Source: Pseudomonas atagonensis (GTDB lineage: Bacteria; Pseudomonadota; Gammaproteobacteria; Pseudomonadales; Pseudomonadaceae). From it: a DNA stretch of 64,000 nt. The position numbers and the translations under genes are program-made. The stretch is from the NCBI RefSeq assembly GCF_011369485.1, contig NZ_VXCA01000025.1, positions 496,001 to 560,000 of the forward strand, given 5' to 3'. Positions 1 to 8,858 of this stretch are shown here, piece after piece (positions within the stretch are counted from its first letter, which is position 1; the number at the start of each line of letters is the position of its first letter). The notes below the pieces were generated by a model, which had not been told where the DNA came from, did no database searches, and saw nothing but the letters and a program-made list of their open reading frames with translations.

Positions 1-687
1 ATAACCATATCCGTAAATCGTCAGCAACTGCCAACCCCGATCCGCCGTCAGCCCCAGCTTGTTGCGCAGGCGATAGATATGCGTATCCAGTGGCCTGGAC
101 GAGGCGACTTCTTCGTGTGGCCAGAAGCGCTCATACAGATATTCCCGCGACAGCGGCCGGCCGAGGTTGCTGAACAGACAGCGCGCCAGGCGATATTCAC
201 GTTCGGTCATGATGATCGCCTTGCCCTCGCGCGTGACGCTCAGTTCGGCATCATCAAACGTCAGATCATTAAAGCTCAGCACTTCAGTCGCAGCCGTTCG
301 TGGCTGACTGTGTCGACGCAATACTGCAGCCACCCGCGCCTTCAGCTCATTCGGTCGAAACGGCTTGCTCACATAATCATCGGCCCCCGCATTTAACGCC
401 TGAACAATATCGCTCTCGCCATCGCGACTGGTGAGCATGATCGCCGCCGGTGGTGCGTCCATGTGTTCGCGGGTCCAGCGCAGCAACGCCAGGCCGGTGA
501 GGTCGGGCAATTGCCAGTCGAGGATCAGCAGGTCGAAGGTTTCCCGGCGCAGTTGCCGCAGCAGGTCTTCACCGCGCTCGAAGCTGTGCAGTGACCAGGG
601 TTGTTCACCGGCTTCGGCCATCTGTTGCAGGGTTTGCTCGACCCGGCGCAGTTCGGCGGGTTCGTCGTCCAGTATCGCAACGCGCAT
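1..687 (-). CDS. Response regulator, OmpR-type winged helix (3' end cut by window)
   Basis: Two-component response regulator and DNA-binding transcription factor. The N-terminus (MRVAILDDEP) carries the acidic pocket, the phosphoacceptor Asp lies in LLILDWQLPD, and the conserved Lys is in YVSKPF. The C-terminal winged helix shows REYLYERFWP and ends in the family hallmark TIYGYGY at the window edge, so only a few C-terminal residues are missing. The ATG lies at 685-687. It is divergent from the histidine kinase that starts about 170 bp away, its probable partner. The target genes cannot be read from the sequence. Confidence 0.9.
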   Translation of the reverse strand, partial: MRVAILDDEPAELRRVEQTLQQMAEAGEQPWSLHSFERGEDLLRQLRRETFDLLILDWQLPDLTGLALLRWTREHMDAPPAAIMLTSRDGESDIVQALNAGADDYVSKPFRPNELKARVAAVLRRHSQPRTAATEVLSFNDLTFDDAELSVTREGKAIIMTEREYRLARCLFSNLGRPLSREYLYERFWPHEEVASSRPLDTHIYRLRNKLGLTADRGWQLLTIYGYGY

Positions 688-763
688 ACGCGATCATTCC
701 TTGTTGCTTGGGCAGTTGGCCGACAACCTTAGTCGCTCGGCCTTAGCGATGAAAGTAAGCGGC

Positions 764-777
764 CCGACGTTGGTCGG
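764..777. promoter_or_regulatory. Small dyad between divergent regulator and kinase genes
   Basis: CCGAC-gttg-GTCGG is a perfect 5-bp inverted repeat in the 168-bp gap between the divergent regulator and kinase genes. It is a possible autoregulatory site. This is inference only; short dyads also occur by chance. Confidence 0.3.
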
Positions 778-855
778 CGTCCGCTATGATTCTTCGGGTC
801 TTTCCTCAGACCTTTGGCTCATGAAACCATTCACCCCACCCTGCCCACTTTTCCC

Positions 856-2388
856 ATGACTGACCGCAGACGGCATGAAAGCCGGGAGCCGAGTCAGGTG
901 CAGCGATTGTTTCGGCGATTGGTGCGCGAGTGGTTGTGGATAAGTCTAGTGCTGTTGCCGCTGACTGCGCTGTTGTCGTATCGCGCGCAGATCAATTTGC
1001 ATGACCCGTCGCCGGGACTGGACTCGCTGCTGTCAGTGGTGCTGGTGGCTGGCGTACTTGGCCTGTTGTTGTGGCGCCCGCGATGGGCGCTTTGGGTCAC
1101 GCTGGTCGGCATGGCTTGCGTGCTGCTCACCAGTGCCGGCCTCGCGGAGATGCGGCGCTGGTGGTCGCCGACGCCAGCCGTGCTGGGCATGCTGTTCGGT
1201 TATCTGATCTGGAACTGGCGGCGCCTCAGCGTCGTGCTGACCTACTTCGGCTGGGAACTGGCGCGACTGGATAACGAGCCGAAGGTTTTTCCCGAGCGTC
1301 GCCGTGCACAGTTCACCGGCGCGGATCGTTTGCAGGGGCAAATCATGGCGCTTGAACAAGCCATGAGCCGCACCCGCGATACCCGACGGTTCATTGCCGA
1401 TGGCTTGGAATATCTGCCAGTCGCCACGCTGATCAGTGATCCCCGAGGGCAGATCCTGCTGGGCAATCGCAAGGCTCGCCAGTTATTCGCTAAACCGTTG
1501 GTGGGCGATGACGTTCTCGATCAACTGGCGGGGCTCGGCTATCCGGAGTTGTCCACAGATATTCGGCCAGCGCTGTCGGAACTGCCGTTGCTGGAGTTTC
1601 GCGACCTCAAGGAACGCAGCCTGCGCCTGGAGCGCGCGGCGTTGCTGCCAGTGGATGGCGACATGCCGATCGGCTGGCTGCTGAGCCTGACCGACCTCAG
1701 CGCCGAGCGCGCTGCCGAAGAACAGCGTGCGGTCTTGCTGCGGTTTCTTTCTCATGACCTGCGTGCACCCCATTCGGCGATCCTCGCCCTGCTCGACGTC
1801 CACCGAAATCAAGCCGGGGTTGATTCACCCTTGTTCGAGCAGATCGAACGGCAGGTGCGTCGGGCGCTGGATCTCACTGATGGGTTTGTTTTGCTGGCCA
1901 GAGCCGAATCCGAGGCCTACCGGTTTCAGCCGACACTGTTCGCAATGCTGGTGATGGATGTAGTGGATCAAGCCTTGCCCATCGCCCAGCAAAAGCGCAT
2001 CGAATTGCTCAGCGACATGGATGAACAATCCCAGGAACGTCTGGTATCAGCCGATCAGGGCCTGCTGACCCGGGCGCTGTTCAACCTCTTGGAAAACGCG
2101 ATCAAGTACAGCCCGGAAGGCACCACTATTGGCTTGAATGTGAGTTGTCACGAGGGCTGGTTGCGTTGCCGGTTGTTTGATCAGGGCAAGGGTATCGCCC
2201 CGCAGGAACTGCCTGATTTGTTCAGCCAGTACCGACGGTTCTCTTCGGCCCTGGGCATCGATGGCGTAGGCCTGGGACTGTCGATGGTCAAAGCCGTGGT
2301 TGATCGCCATGGCGGTCGGATCGAATGCCACAGCGTGGTTGATCAAGGCACCACGTTTATCCTCGAAATACCTTTGCTCGAGGAATGA
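856..2388 (+). CDS. Sensor histidine kinase, CHASE2-kinase-like without the sensor domain
   Basis: Membrane histidine kinase of about 510 residues. One hydrophobic segment lies near residues 26-42. After a loop of only about 16 residues come two or three more membrane segments (about 58-125), then a PAS-like region, then the H-box (FLSHDLRAP, His about 300), an N-box (LFNLLENAIKYS) and G-boxes (DQGKGIAP, GVGLGLSM). The membrane block and the WNWRRL segment look like the C-terminal part of CHASE2 kinases, but the roughly 300-residue extracytoplasmic CHASE2 domain is absent. The ATG at 856 was chosen; an in-frame TTG at 814 would add 14 residues, and neither has a good ribosome site. It probably phosphorylates the divergent regulator at 1-687. 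Confidence 0.87.
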   Translation: MTDRRRHESREPSQVQRLFRRLVREWLWISLVLLPLTALLSYRAQINLHDPSPGLDSLLSVVLVAGVLGLLLWRPRWALWVTLVGMACVLLTSAGLAEMRRWWSPTPAVLGMLFGYLIWNWRRLSVVLTYFGWELARLDNEPKVFPERRRAQFTGADRLQGQIMALEQAMSRTRDTRRFIADGLEYLPVATLISDPRGQILLGNRKARQLFAKPLVGDDVLDQLAGLGYPELSTDIRPALSELPLLEFRDLKERSLRLERAALLPVDGDMPIGWLLSLTDLSAERAAEEQRAVLLRFLSHDLRAPHSAILALLDVHRNQAGVDSPLFEQIERQVRRALDLTDGFVLLARAESEAYRFQPTLFAMLVMDVVDQALPIAQQKRIELLSDMDEQSQERLVSADQGLLTRALFNLLENAIKYSPEGTTIGLNVSCHEGWLRCRLFDQGKGIAPQELPDLFSQYRRFSSALGIDGVGLGLSMVKAVVDRHGGRIECHSVVDQGTTFILEIPLLEE

Positions 2389-2397
2389 ACAGGCACA

Positions 2398-2427
2398 AAA
2401 AAACCGGCTATATGAGCCGGTTTTTTT
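2398..2427 (+). terminator. Intrinsic terminator after the sensor kinase
   Basis: Stem AACCGGCT/AGCCGGTT (2402-2409 with 2415-2422), a 5-nt loop and a run of seven T. It lies 13 nt after the kinase stop codon. Confidence 0.9.
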
Positions 2428-2542
2428 ACATCCAATAAAAACTTATGCACGTTTTTCGAGGTTTTATGAGCTTGAGAAATATATAAGTAAATCAATCACT
2501 TAATCTAAAGATTCAGGCCTTTTCAACAAAACCGTACACAGG

Positions 2543-2551
2543 TTATCCACA
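2543..2551 (+). promoter_or_regulatory. Exact DnaA box (TTATCCACA)
   Basis: Perfect match to the DnaA 9-mer in the AT-rich gap between the kinase terminator and the end of plsC. It is one of 14 exact copies found in the window, 13 of them within the first 25 kb. Confidence 0.55.
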
Positions 2552-2556
2552 AAATC

Positions 2557-3336
2557 TCAGACAGCCACTTGATCACTTGCCGCCGGAGCTTGCGGAGCCG
2601 GTGGCAGTGAACCCATTGCTCGCTGAGCCTGCTCGTTCCAGGCCTGCACCCGGTCATTCAGATCAGCGATGGCGCGAGGGCCAGTGCCTTCGGCATACAT
2701 CGGTTCACCGATGACTACAGTGATCACCCCAGACGTCTTGCCCCACCCGATTTTCGGCCAGAACTTGCCGGCATTGTGTGCAATTGGCAGTACCGGAAGC
2801 GCCGCATTCACCGCCAACGCGCTGCCGCTGCGGGAGAACTTGCCGATGGTGCCGTGAGGAACGCGGGTGCCTTCCGGGAAGATCAGCACCCAGACGTTGT
2901 CCTTGAGCAGCTCATCGCCTTTCGCGGCGACTTGCTTGAGCGCAGCTTTCGGGTTGTCGCGATCAATCGCGATCGGCCGCAGCATGGCCATGGCCCAGCC
3001 GAAGAACGGCACGTAGAGCAATTCGCGTTTGAGCACCTGGCTCAACGGCGAGAAATAAGCGGAGAGAAAGAACGTCTCCCAAGTGCTCTGGTGGTTCGAC
3101 TGAATCACGCAGGGCCGGTCAGGCACGTTTTCCGCACCTTTTACTTCGTAACGGATACCGAGAAACACCTTGGTCAACCACAAGGCGCAACGGCACCAGT
3201 ACACGTTGATAAAACGATAACGCGCCTTGAATGGCAGAAACGGCGCGATAAAAAAACTCAAGCTGCACCACAGCAGGGAAGTGGTGCCCAGCAGCAGGTA
3301 AAAGAGAAAAATTCTGATGGCCCGCAGTATCGACAT
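2557..3336 (-). CDS. plsC: 1-acyl-sn-glycerol-3-phosphate acyltransferase
   Basis: Transfers an acyl chain to lysophosphatidic acid to make phosphatidic acid, the second acylation of phospholipid synthesis at the inner membrane. It has 259 residues, with an N-terminal hydrophobic segment (about 7-33), the catalytic HX4E motif (NHQSTWE, His82 and Glu87) in place of the commoner HX4D, and the glycerophosphate-binding FPEGTR (153-158). In the P. aeruginosa origin region the equivalent gene (PA0005, lptA) also sits beside gmhB, which matches here. The C-terminus is rich in Ala and Pro and probably disordered. Confidence 0.95.
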   Translation of the reverse strand: MSILRAIRIFLFYLLLGTTSLLWCSLSFFIAPFLPFKARYRFINVYWCRCALWLTKVFLGIRYEVKGAENVPDRPCVIQSNHQSTWETFFLSAYFSPLSQVLKRELLYVPFFGWAMAMLRPIAIDRDNPKAALKQVAAKGDELLKDNVWVLIFPEGTRVPHGTIGKFSRSGSALAVNAALPVLPIAHNAGKFWPKIGWGKTSGVITVVIGEPMYAEGTGPRAIADLNDRVQAWNEQAQRAMGSLPPAPQAPAASDQVAV

Positions 3337-3419
3337 AGTGACGTTTACCGTTACGGGGCAATGCCCGAGTGTTCAAGCGCACTCCCGATCAATCCCTGGT
3401 CAGGAACTTCAGAAGTACT

Positions 3420-3953
3420 CTAGTTGTGGATAAGTTCTGCGGCAATCGCCGCCAGATCGTCAAAAATCAGAGTGCCAACCGGCAGGGTTTTGCCCTGAGT
3501 CTTTGCGCCTTTCCCGGTCTTCACCAAAACTGGCTGTGAATCGACGGCTTTGGCGGCCTCCAGGTCACCAAGGCTGTCGCCGACGAACCAGACATTCGTC
3601 AGCGCCACGTTGTAATGCTGCGCGATGGTTTTCAACATCCCCGGTTTCGGCTTGCGGCAATCACAACCCTCGTCCGGCCCATGCGGGCAATACACGATCA
3701 GCCCGACTTCACCGCCCTGCTCCGCCACCAGTTCGCGCAGGCGCGCGTGCATGGCTTCGAGGGTGGCGAGGTCGTAGTAGCCGCGAGCAATGCCCGACTG
3801 GTTGGTGGCGACCGCCACCGTCCAGCCGGCCTTGCTCAACTGCGCAATCGCTTCGATCGAGCCGGGGAGCGGAATCCACTCTTCCACCGACTTGATGTAA
3901 GCGTCGGAGTCGTAATTGATCACTCCGTCCCGATCGAGAATCAGCAGTTTCAA
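3420..3953 (-). CDS. gmhB: D-glycero-beta-D-manno-heptose-1,7-bisphosphate 7-phosphatase
   Basis: HAD-family phosphatase that removes the C7 phosphate from heptose bisphosphate on the way to ADP-heptose for the LPS inner core. The catalytic aspartates are Asp7 and Asp9 (ILDRDGVIN). The zinc-binding loop has Cys89, His91, Cys97 and Cys99 (CPHGPDEGCDC), and motif III is in FVGDSLGDLEAA. The start is taken as the TTG at 3953 because a GAGGG lies 7 nt upstream and homologues begin MKLLILDRDG; longer frames would run into glyS. It lies 10 nt after the glyS stop, in the same direction, so it is probably co-transcribed. Confidence 0.93.
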   Translation of the reverse strand: MKLLILDRDGVINYDSDAYIKSVEEWIPLPGSIEAIAQLSKAGWTVAVATNQSGIARGYYDLATLEAMHARLRELVAEQGGEVGLIVYCPHGPDEGCDCRKPKPGMLKTIAQHYNVALTNVWFVGDSLGDLEAAKAVDSQPVLVKTGKGAKTQGKTLPVGTLIFDDLAAIAAELIHN

Positions 3954-3963
3954 CAGCAATCCC

Positions 3964-6018
3964 TCAACCCAGCAGCGAAATGTCGGCAACACCGAGGAAC
4001 AGGCCACGCAGACGCGCCAGCAGCGCGTAACGGTTGGCCCGCACATTGGCATCTTCGGCATTGACCATCACCGCGTCGAAGAACGCGTCGACCGGCTCGC
4101 GCAGAGCCGCCAGGCGTGCCAGCGACTCGTTGTACTGACGCGCTGCCGCCATCGGCTGCACAGCCTGATCCGCTTGCTGGATCGCCGAGTACAGCGAGAA
4201 CTCGTTGGCGTTGTCGAAGTACTTGGCCTGAACGTCGGTCGGCACGGAGCCTTCGACTTTGCTCAGCAGGTTCGACACACGCTTGTTCACCGCCGCCAGC
4301 GCTGCCGCCTCCGGCAGTTTGCGGAAGGCCTGAACCGCTTGCACACGCTGGTCGAAGTCCAGCGCCGAACCTGGTTTCAGGGCACGAACCGACAGGTAAG
4401 TGGCGACATCGACGCCTTCGTCTTCGTAACGTGCACGCAGACGGTCGAAGATGAACTCCAGCACCGCGTCGTTCAGGCCGGCAGCCTTGACCTTGGCACC
4501 GAACGCATTCACGGCGAACGCAACGGCGTCGTTCAGGTCCAGATCGAGTTTCTTCTCGATCAGGATGCGCAGCACACCGAGTGCCGCACGGCGCAGGGCA
4601 TACGGGTCTTTGCTGCCGGTCGGCAGCATGCCGATGCCGAAGATGCCGACCAGGGTGTCGAGCTTGTCGGCGATGGCCACGGCCGCACCGGTCAGGGTGG
4701 CAGGCAGTTCAGCGCCGGCACCGCGCGGCATGTACTGCTCGTTCAGCGCCAGAGCGACGTCTTCCGGCTCGCCGTCATTGAGGGCGTAGTAGTAACCGGC
4801 GACACCTTGCATCTCCGGGAACTCGCCGACCATTTCGGTGGCCAGGTCGCACTTGGACAGCAGGCCTGCGCGGGCAGCCCACGAAGCGTTGCCGCCGATG
4901 CGTGCGGCGATGTACGCGGCCAGTTTCGATACGCGCTCGGCCTTGTCGTAGACGCTGCCGAGTTTTTCCTGGAACACCACGTTCTGCAGGCGATCGTTGA
5001 ACGCTTCGAGCTTCTGCTTCTTGTCCTGCTTGAAGAAGAATTCGGCGTCGGTCAGACGTGGGCGAACCACCTTCTCGTTACCGTCGATGATCTGCTGGGG
5101 GTCTTTGGATTCGATGTTGGCCACGGTGATGAAACGTGGCAGCAACTTGCCGTCGGCATCCAGCAGGCAGAAGTACTTCTGGTTGTCCTGCATGGTGGTG
5201 ATCAATGCTTCTTGCGGCACGTCGAGGAAACGCTCCTCGAACGAGCACACCAGCGGCACCGGCCATTCGACCAGCGCGGTCACTTCGTCGAGCAGCGCCG
5301 GCGGCACGATCGCGGTGCCTTCCTGACGGGTCGCCAGCTCTTCGGTGCGCTTGCTGATGATCTCGCGACGCTCGTTGGCATCGGCCAGTACATAAGCGGC
5401 ACGCAGGTCGGAGAGGTAGCTCGACGGCGAACCGATGCGCACGCTTTCCGGGTGATGGAAACGATGACCACGGGAATCACGGCCAGCCTTCTGCGCGAGG
5501 ATCGTGCAGTCGATGACCTGGTCGCCGAGCAGCATCACCAGCCATTGGGTCGGACGCACGAACTCTTCCTTGCGCGCACCCCAACGCATGCGTTTCGGGA
5601 TCGGCAGGTCGTTCAGCGAATCTTCAACGATGGTCGGCAGCAGGCTGGCGGTCGGCTTGCCGGCGATGTTCTGGCTGTAGCGCAGTTTCGGACCGCTCTG
5701 GTCGATTTCGCTCAGCTCGACGCCGCACTTCTTGGCAAAGCCCAGTGCCGCTTGGGTCGGGTTGCCTTCAGCGTCGAATGCCGCCTGACGTGGCGGCCCG
5801 TCGAGGTTGATGCTGCGATCCGGCTGCTGGGTGGCCAGCGCGGTGATCAGCACAGCCAGACGACGCGGCGCGGCATAGACGGTTTTGGTCTCGTAGCTCA
5901 GGCCAGCGGCTTGCAGGCCTTTGTCGATACCGGCGAGGAACGCTTCAGCCAGGGTGTTCAGGGCTTTGGGTGGCAGTTCTTCGGTGCCCAGTTCAACCAG
6001 AAAATCTTGCGCACTCAT
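3964..6018 (-). CDS. glyS: Glycyl-tRNA synthetase beta subunit
   Basis: Beta subunit of the alpha2-beta2 bacterial glycyl-tRNA synthetase; it binds tRNA while the alpha subunit carries the active site. It has 684 residues, normal for the family, begins MSAQDFLVELGTEELPPKAL and ends in an anticodon-binding DALR-type region. The start ATG overlaps the glyQ stop by 4 nt (ATGA), which indicates translational coupling. It is followed closely by gmhB. A long reading frame on the opposite strand across this gene is a codon-bias shadow. Confidence 0.97.
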   Translation of the reverse strand: MSAQDFLVELGTEELPPKALNTLAEAFLAGIDKGLQAAGLSYETKTVYAAPRRLAVLITALATQQPDRSINLDGPPRQAAFDAEGNPTQAALGFAKKCGVELSEIDQSGPKLRYSQNIAGKPTASLLPTIVEDSLNDLPIPKRMRWGARKEEFVRPTQWLVMLLGDQVIDCTILAQKAGRDSRGHRFHHPESVRIGSPSSYLSDLRAAYVLADANERREIISKRTEELATRQEGTAIVPPALLDEVTALVEWPVPLVCSFEERFLDVPQEALITTMQDNQKYFCLLDADGKLLPRFITVANIESKDPQQIIDGNEKVVRPRLTDAEFFFKQDKKQKLEAFNDRLQNVVFQEKLGSVYDKAERVSKLAAYIAARIGGNASWAARAGLLSKCDLATEMVGEFPEMQGVAGYYYALNDGEPEDVALALNEQYMPRGAGAELPATLTGAAVAIADKLDTLVGIFGIGMLPTGSKDPYALRRAALGVLRILIEKKLDLDLNDAVAFAVNAFGAKVKAAGLNDAVLEFIFDRLRARYEDEGVDVATYLSVRALKPGSALDFDQRVQAVQAFRKLPEAAALAAVNKRVSNLLSKVEGSVPTDVQAKYFDNANEFSLYSAIQQADQAVQPMAAARQYNESLARLAALREPVDAFFDAVMVNAEDANVRANRYALLARLRGLFLGVADISLLG

Positions 6019-6968
6019 TGTGCTGCCTCCAGCTTGGCCAGTACTTCGTCACGCAGGTCCGGGGTCGCCATCGGGAAGCCCAGCTTGGCGCGAGCCAGCA
6101 GGTAGGCTTGGGCGACGGAACGCGCCAGCGTGCGAACGCGCAGAATGTATTGCTGACGCGCGGTCACCGAGATCGCCCGGCGTGCATCCAGCAGGTTGAA
6201 GGTGTGCGAGGCCTTCAGAACCATTTCATAGCTCGGCAACGGCAGCGGCTGGTCGAGTTCGATCAGGCGCTTGGCTTCGCTTTCATAGAAGTCGAACAGT
6301 TCGAACAGCTTGTCGACGTTGGCGTGTTCGAAGTTGTAAGTGGACTGCTCCACTTCGTTCTGGTGGAACACGTCGCCGTAGGTGACTTTGCCCATCGGGC
6401 CGTCAGCCCAGACCAGGTCGTAGACCGAATCCACGCCCTGCAGGTACATGGCCAGACGCTCGAGACCGTAGGTGATCTCGCCGGTTACCGGGTAGCACTC
6501 GATGCCGCCCGCCTGCTGGAAGTAAGTGAACTGCGTCACCTCCATACCGTTGAGCCAGACTTCCCAGCCCAGACCCCAGGCGCCGAGGGTCGGCGATTCC
6601 CAGTTGTCTTCGACGAAGCGGATGTCATGGACCAGCGGGTTCAGGCCGACATGCTTGAGGGAGCCCAGGTACAGTTCCTGGAAGTTGTCCGGGTTCGGCT
6701 TCAGGACTACCTGGAACTGGTAGTAGTGCTGCAGACGGTTCGGGTTTTCGCCGTAACGGCCGTCAGTCGGACGGCGGCTTGGCTGTACGTAAGCGGCGTT
6801 CCAGGTTTCCGGGCCGATGGCACGCAGGAATGTCGCGGTGTGGAAAGTGCCGGCGCCTACTTCCATATCGTAGGGCTGAAGTACCACACAACCTTGCTCG
6901 GCCCAGTATTGCTGGAGCGCGAGGATCAAGTCTTGGAAGGTACGCACGGCTGGCGTAGGCTGGCTCAC
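6015..6968 (-). CDS. glyQ: Glycyl-tRNA synthetase alpha subunit
   Basis: Catalytic subunit that activates glycine and charges tRNA-Gly. It has 317 residues and carries the class II core (TFQDLILALQQYWAEQGC near the start, QPSRRPTDGRYGENPNR around residues 72-88). The GTG at 6968 was chosen because AGGTG lies 6 nt upstream and the protein then starts with the usual MSQPTPAVRTF. It overlaps glyS by 4 nt. The opposite-strand gene tag begins about 80 nt away, so the gap holds divergent promoters. Confidence 0.97.
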   Translation of the reverse strand: MSQPTPAVRTFQDLILALQQYWAEQGCVVLQPYDMEVGAGTFHTATFLRAIGPETWNAAYVQPSRRPTDGRYGENPNRLQHYYQFQVVLKPNPDNFQELYLGSLKHVGLNPLVHDIRFVEDNWESPTLGAWGLGWEVWLNGMEVTQFTYFQQAGGIECYPVTGEITYGLERLAMYLQGVDSVYDLVWADGPMGKVTYGDVFHQNEVEQSTYNFEHANVDKLFELFDFYESEAKRLIELDQPLPLPSYEMVLKASHTFNLLDARRAISVTARQQYILRVRTLARSVAQAYLLARAKLGFPMATPDLRDEVLAKLEAAQ

Positions 6969-7049
6969 GAAATTCACCTGTTTCTTGGGCTGCGATTTAA
7001 AGAGCGGGAGTATACCCGATTCAGTCGCACCTCCACCCCCTGGAGCCTT

Positions 7050-7607
7050 ATGCCACGCTGCTTTTGGTGTACCGAAGATCCGCTGTACATGGCTTATCAC
7101 GATCAGGAGTGGGGCACGCCGCTACGCGATGCGCAGGGTTTGTTCGAGTTGCTTTTGCTCGAAGGGTTCCAGGCCGGGCTGTCGTGGATCACCGTACTGC
7201 GTAAACGCGAGCGTTATCGCGAGGTGTTGTTCGGCTTCGACGTACAGCGCGTGGCGCAGATGAGCGACGCTGAAATCGACGAATTGATGCTCGATCCGGG
7301 GATCATCCGCAACCGCCTCAAACTCAATGCCGCCCGGCGTAATGCCCAGGCTTGGCTGGCCCTGGAGGATCCGGTGGCGTTCCTCTGGTCGTTCGTTAAT
7401 GACCAACCGATCATCAATCACTTCAAGGATCGCAGCGAAGTGCCGGCGATCACCCCAGAAGCGCTGGCGATGAGCAAAGCCCTGAAAAAGGCCGGATTCA
7501 CGTTCGTCGGCCCGACCATTTGCTACGCGCTAATGCAGGCCTCGGGCATGGTCATGGATCACACTCAGGACTGCGACCGCTACGCGCAGCTCGTCAACGG
7601 CGGTTAG
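7050..7607 (+). CDS. tag: DNA-3-methyladenine glycosylase I
   Basis: Excises 3-methyladenine from alkylated DNA in base-excision repair. It has 185 residues. The zinc ligands of the Tag family are visible: Cys4 (MPRCFWC), His17 (YHDQEWG), and the C-terminal His and Cys in MDHTQDCDRY. The central GLSWITVLRKRE and FVGPTICYALMQA segments are family signatures. It is divergent from glyQ and 40 nt upstream of the acyltransferase gene, so the two may be transcribed together. Confidence 0.96.
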   Translation: MPRCFWCTEDPLYMAYHDQEWGTPLRDAQGLFELLLLEGFQAGLSWITVLRKRERYREVLFGFDVQRVAQMSDAEIDELMLDPGIIRNRLKLNAARRNAQAWLALEDPVAFLWSFVNDQPIINHFKDRSEVPAITPEALAMSKALKKAGFTFVGPTICYALMQASGMVMDHTQDCDRYAQLVNGG

Positions 7608-7647
7608 AATGGCCGCCTCGCGCACCGCACAAGATCAGGAGTGACCT

Positions 7648-8535
7648 GTGGAAAAGTTTAAAGGCGCCTTGCTGGTAGGCGCTCTGCGGCTGTTTGCCCT
7701 GCTGCCTTGGCGGGCTGTGCAGGCCGTGGGTTCGGCGATTGGCTGGATCATGTGGAAAACCCCCAACCGCTCCCGCGACGTGGTGCGGATCAACCTCGCC
7801 AAGTGCTTTCCAAAGATGGATCCGGCGGAGCGCGAGCGTCTGGTCGGGCAGAGCCTGAAAGACATCGGCAAGTCGCTGACCGAAAGCGCTTGCGCGTGGA
7901 TCTGGCCGGCCCAGCGTTCGATCGATCTGGTACGCGAAGTCGAAGGCCTCGACATCCTCAAGGATGCGTTGGCCTCGGGCAAAGGCGTGGTTGGTATCAC
8001 CAGCCACCTTGGCAACTGGGAAGTGCTTAACCACTTCTATTGCAGCCAGTGCAAACCGATCATTTTCTATCGCCCGCCCAAGCTCAAGGCTGTGGATGAG
8101 TTGCTGCGCAAACAACGCGTGCAACTGGGCAACAAAGTCGCCGCCTCCACCAAGGAAGGCATCCTCAGTGTCATCAAGGAAGTGCGCAAAGGTGGTGCAG
8201 TGGGTATTCCCGCTGACCCGGAACCGGCCGAATCCGCCGGGATCTTCGTGCCGTTCTTCGCCACCCAGGCACTGACCAGCAAATTCGTGCCGAACATGCT
8301 CGCCGGTGGCAAAGCGGTCGGTGTATTCCTCCACGCACTGCGCCTGCCGGACGGTTCGGGTTACAAAGTGATACTCGAAGCCGCGCCAGAGGCCATGTAC
8401 AGCACCGATACTGCCGAATCCTGCGCGGCGATGAGTAAAGTCGTCGAACGCTATGTCGCCGCGTATCCAAGCCAGTACATGTGGAGCATGAAGCGCTTCA
8501 AGAAACGCCCGCCGGGCGAAGAGCGCTGGTACTGA
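7648..8535 (+). CDS. Lysophospholipid/lipid A acyltransferase (LpxL/HtrB family)
   Basis: Inner-membrane acyltransferase of the lipid A late-acylation family, which adds secondary acyl chains from acyl-ACP. It has 295 residues, an N-terminal hydrophobic anchor, the HX4E motif in SHLGNWE (His120 and Glu125), and FYRPPKLKAVDELLRKQR, typical of the family. The GTG start at 7648 follows a CAGGAG site. The corresponding PAO1 gene (PA0011) has been described as a lipid A secondary acyltransferase homologue. Whether this copy acts on lipid A or on another lipid cannot be settled from sequence. Confidence 0.9.
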   Translation: MEKFKGALLVGALRLFALLPWRAVQAVGSAIGWIMWKTPNRSRDVVRINLAKCFPKMDPAERERLVGQSLKDIGKSLTESACAWIWPAQRSIDLVREVEGLDILKDALASGKGVVGITSHLGNWEVLNHFYCSQCKPIIFYRPPKLKAVDELLRKQRVQLGNKVAASTKEGILSVIKEVRKGGAVGIPADPEPAESAGIFVPFFATQALTSKFVPNMLAGGKAVGVFLHALRLPDGSGYKVILEAAPEAMYSTDTAESCAAMSKVVERYVAAYPSQYMWSMKRFKKRPPGEERWY

Positions 8536-8561
8536 GCCGTTACGATGTGATTGGCATGATC

Positions 8562-8593
8562 TGTGGATAACCTCTTCGCCGGGGTTATCCACA
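8562..8593. promoter_or_regulatory. Two exact DnaA boxes in perfect inverted repeat
   Basis: TGTGGATAACC (8562-8572) and GGTTATCCACA (8583-8593) form an 11-bp perfect inverted repeat with a 10-bp spacer, each arm containing a consensus DnaA 9-mer. It lies between the acyltransferase stop and the pilZ start (8618). It could bind DnaA, form an RNA hairpin, or both; no U-run follows. Confidence 0.6.
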
Positions 8594-8617
8594 ACCGTTC
8601 ATTCAAGGGCGCAGCAG

Positions 8618-8857
8618 ATGTCCGAACACCGCAAGTCGTTTCGCATCAAGATCACCCACGACAGCTTCGGCGAATGCCTCGGGCAGACGCGCAATCTGTC
8701 GCCCACCGGGGTGTACGTGCAGCATCCACGTCTGGCGTCGTTGCCCAAGGGCGCGGTGGTTTATGGCCAGGTACAGGATTTACCCACAGGCGCGCCACGG
8801 GTGCGCATGGAAGTGGTGACGGTGGATGCCGACGGAATCGGTCTTCGCTACCTTTGA
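8618..8857 (+). CDS. PilZ-domain protein (c-di-GMP receptor type)
   Basis: A 79-residue single-domain protein. It has the PilZ-like N-terminal HRKSFRIKI and the NLSPTGVYV box (family form [DN]xSxxG), which together bind c-di-GMP in active members. The first Arg cluster is shortened (one basic motif RKSFR), so ligand binding is likely but not certain. It lies in a PAO1-like neighbourhood where a PilZ protein is also found (PA0012). It begins 25 nt after the paired DnaA boxes. Confidence 0.85.
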   Translation: MSEHRKSFRIKITHDSFGECLGQTRNLSPTGVYVQHPRLASLPKGAVVYGQVQDLPTGAPRVRMEVVTVDADGIGLRYL

Positions 8858-8858
8858 T

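Noticed and set aside
3916..6105. A 729-codon open frame opposite glyS
   Set aside because: It is a codon-bias shadow of the GC-rich glyS gene; no family motif, and composition is Arg/Gln/His-rich.
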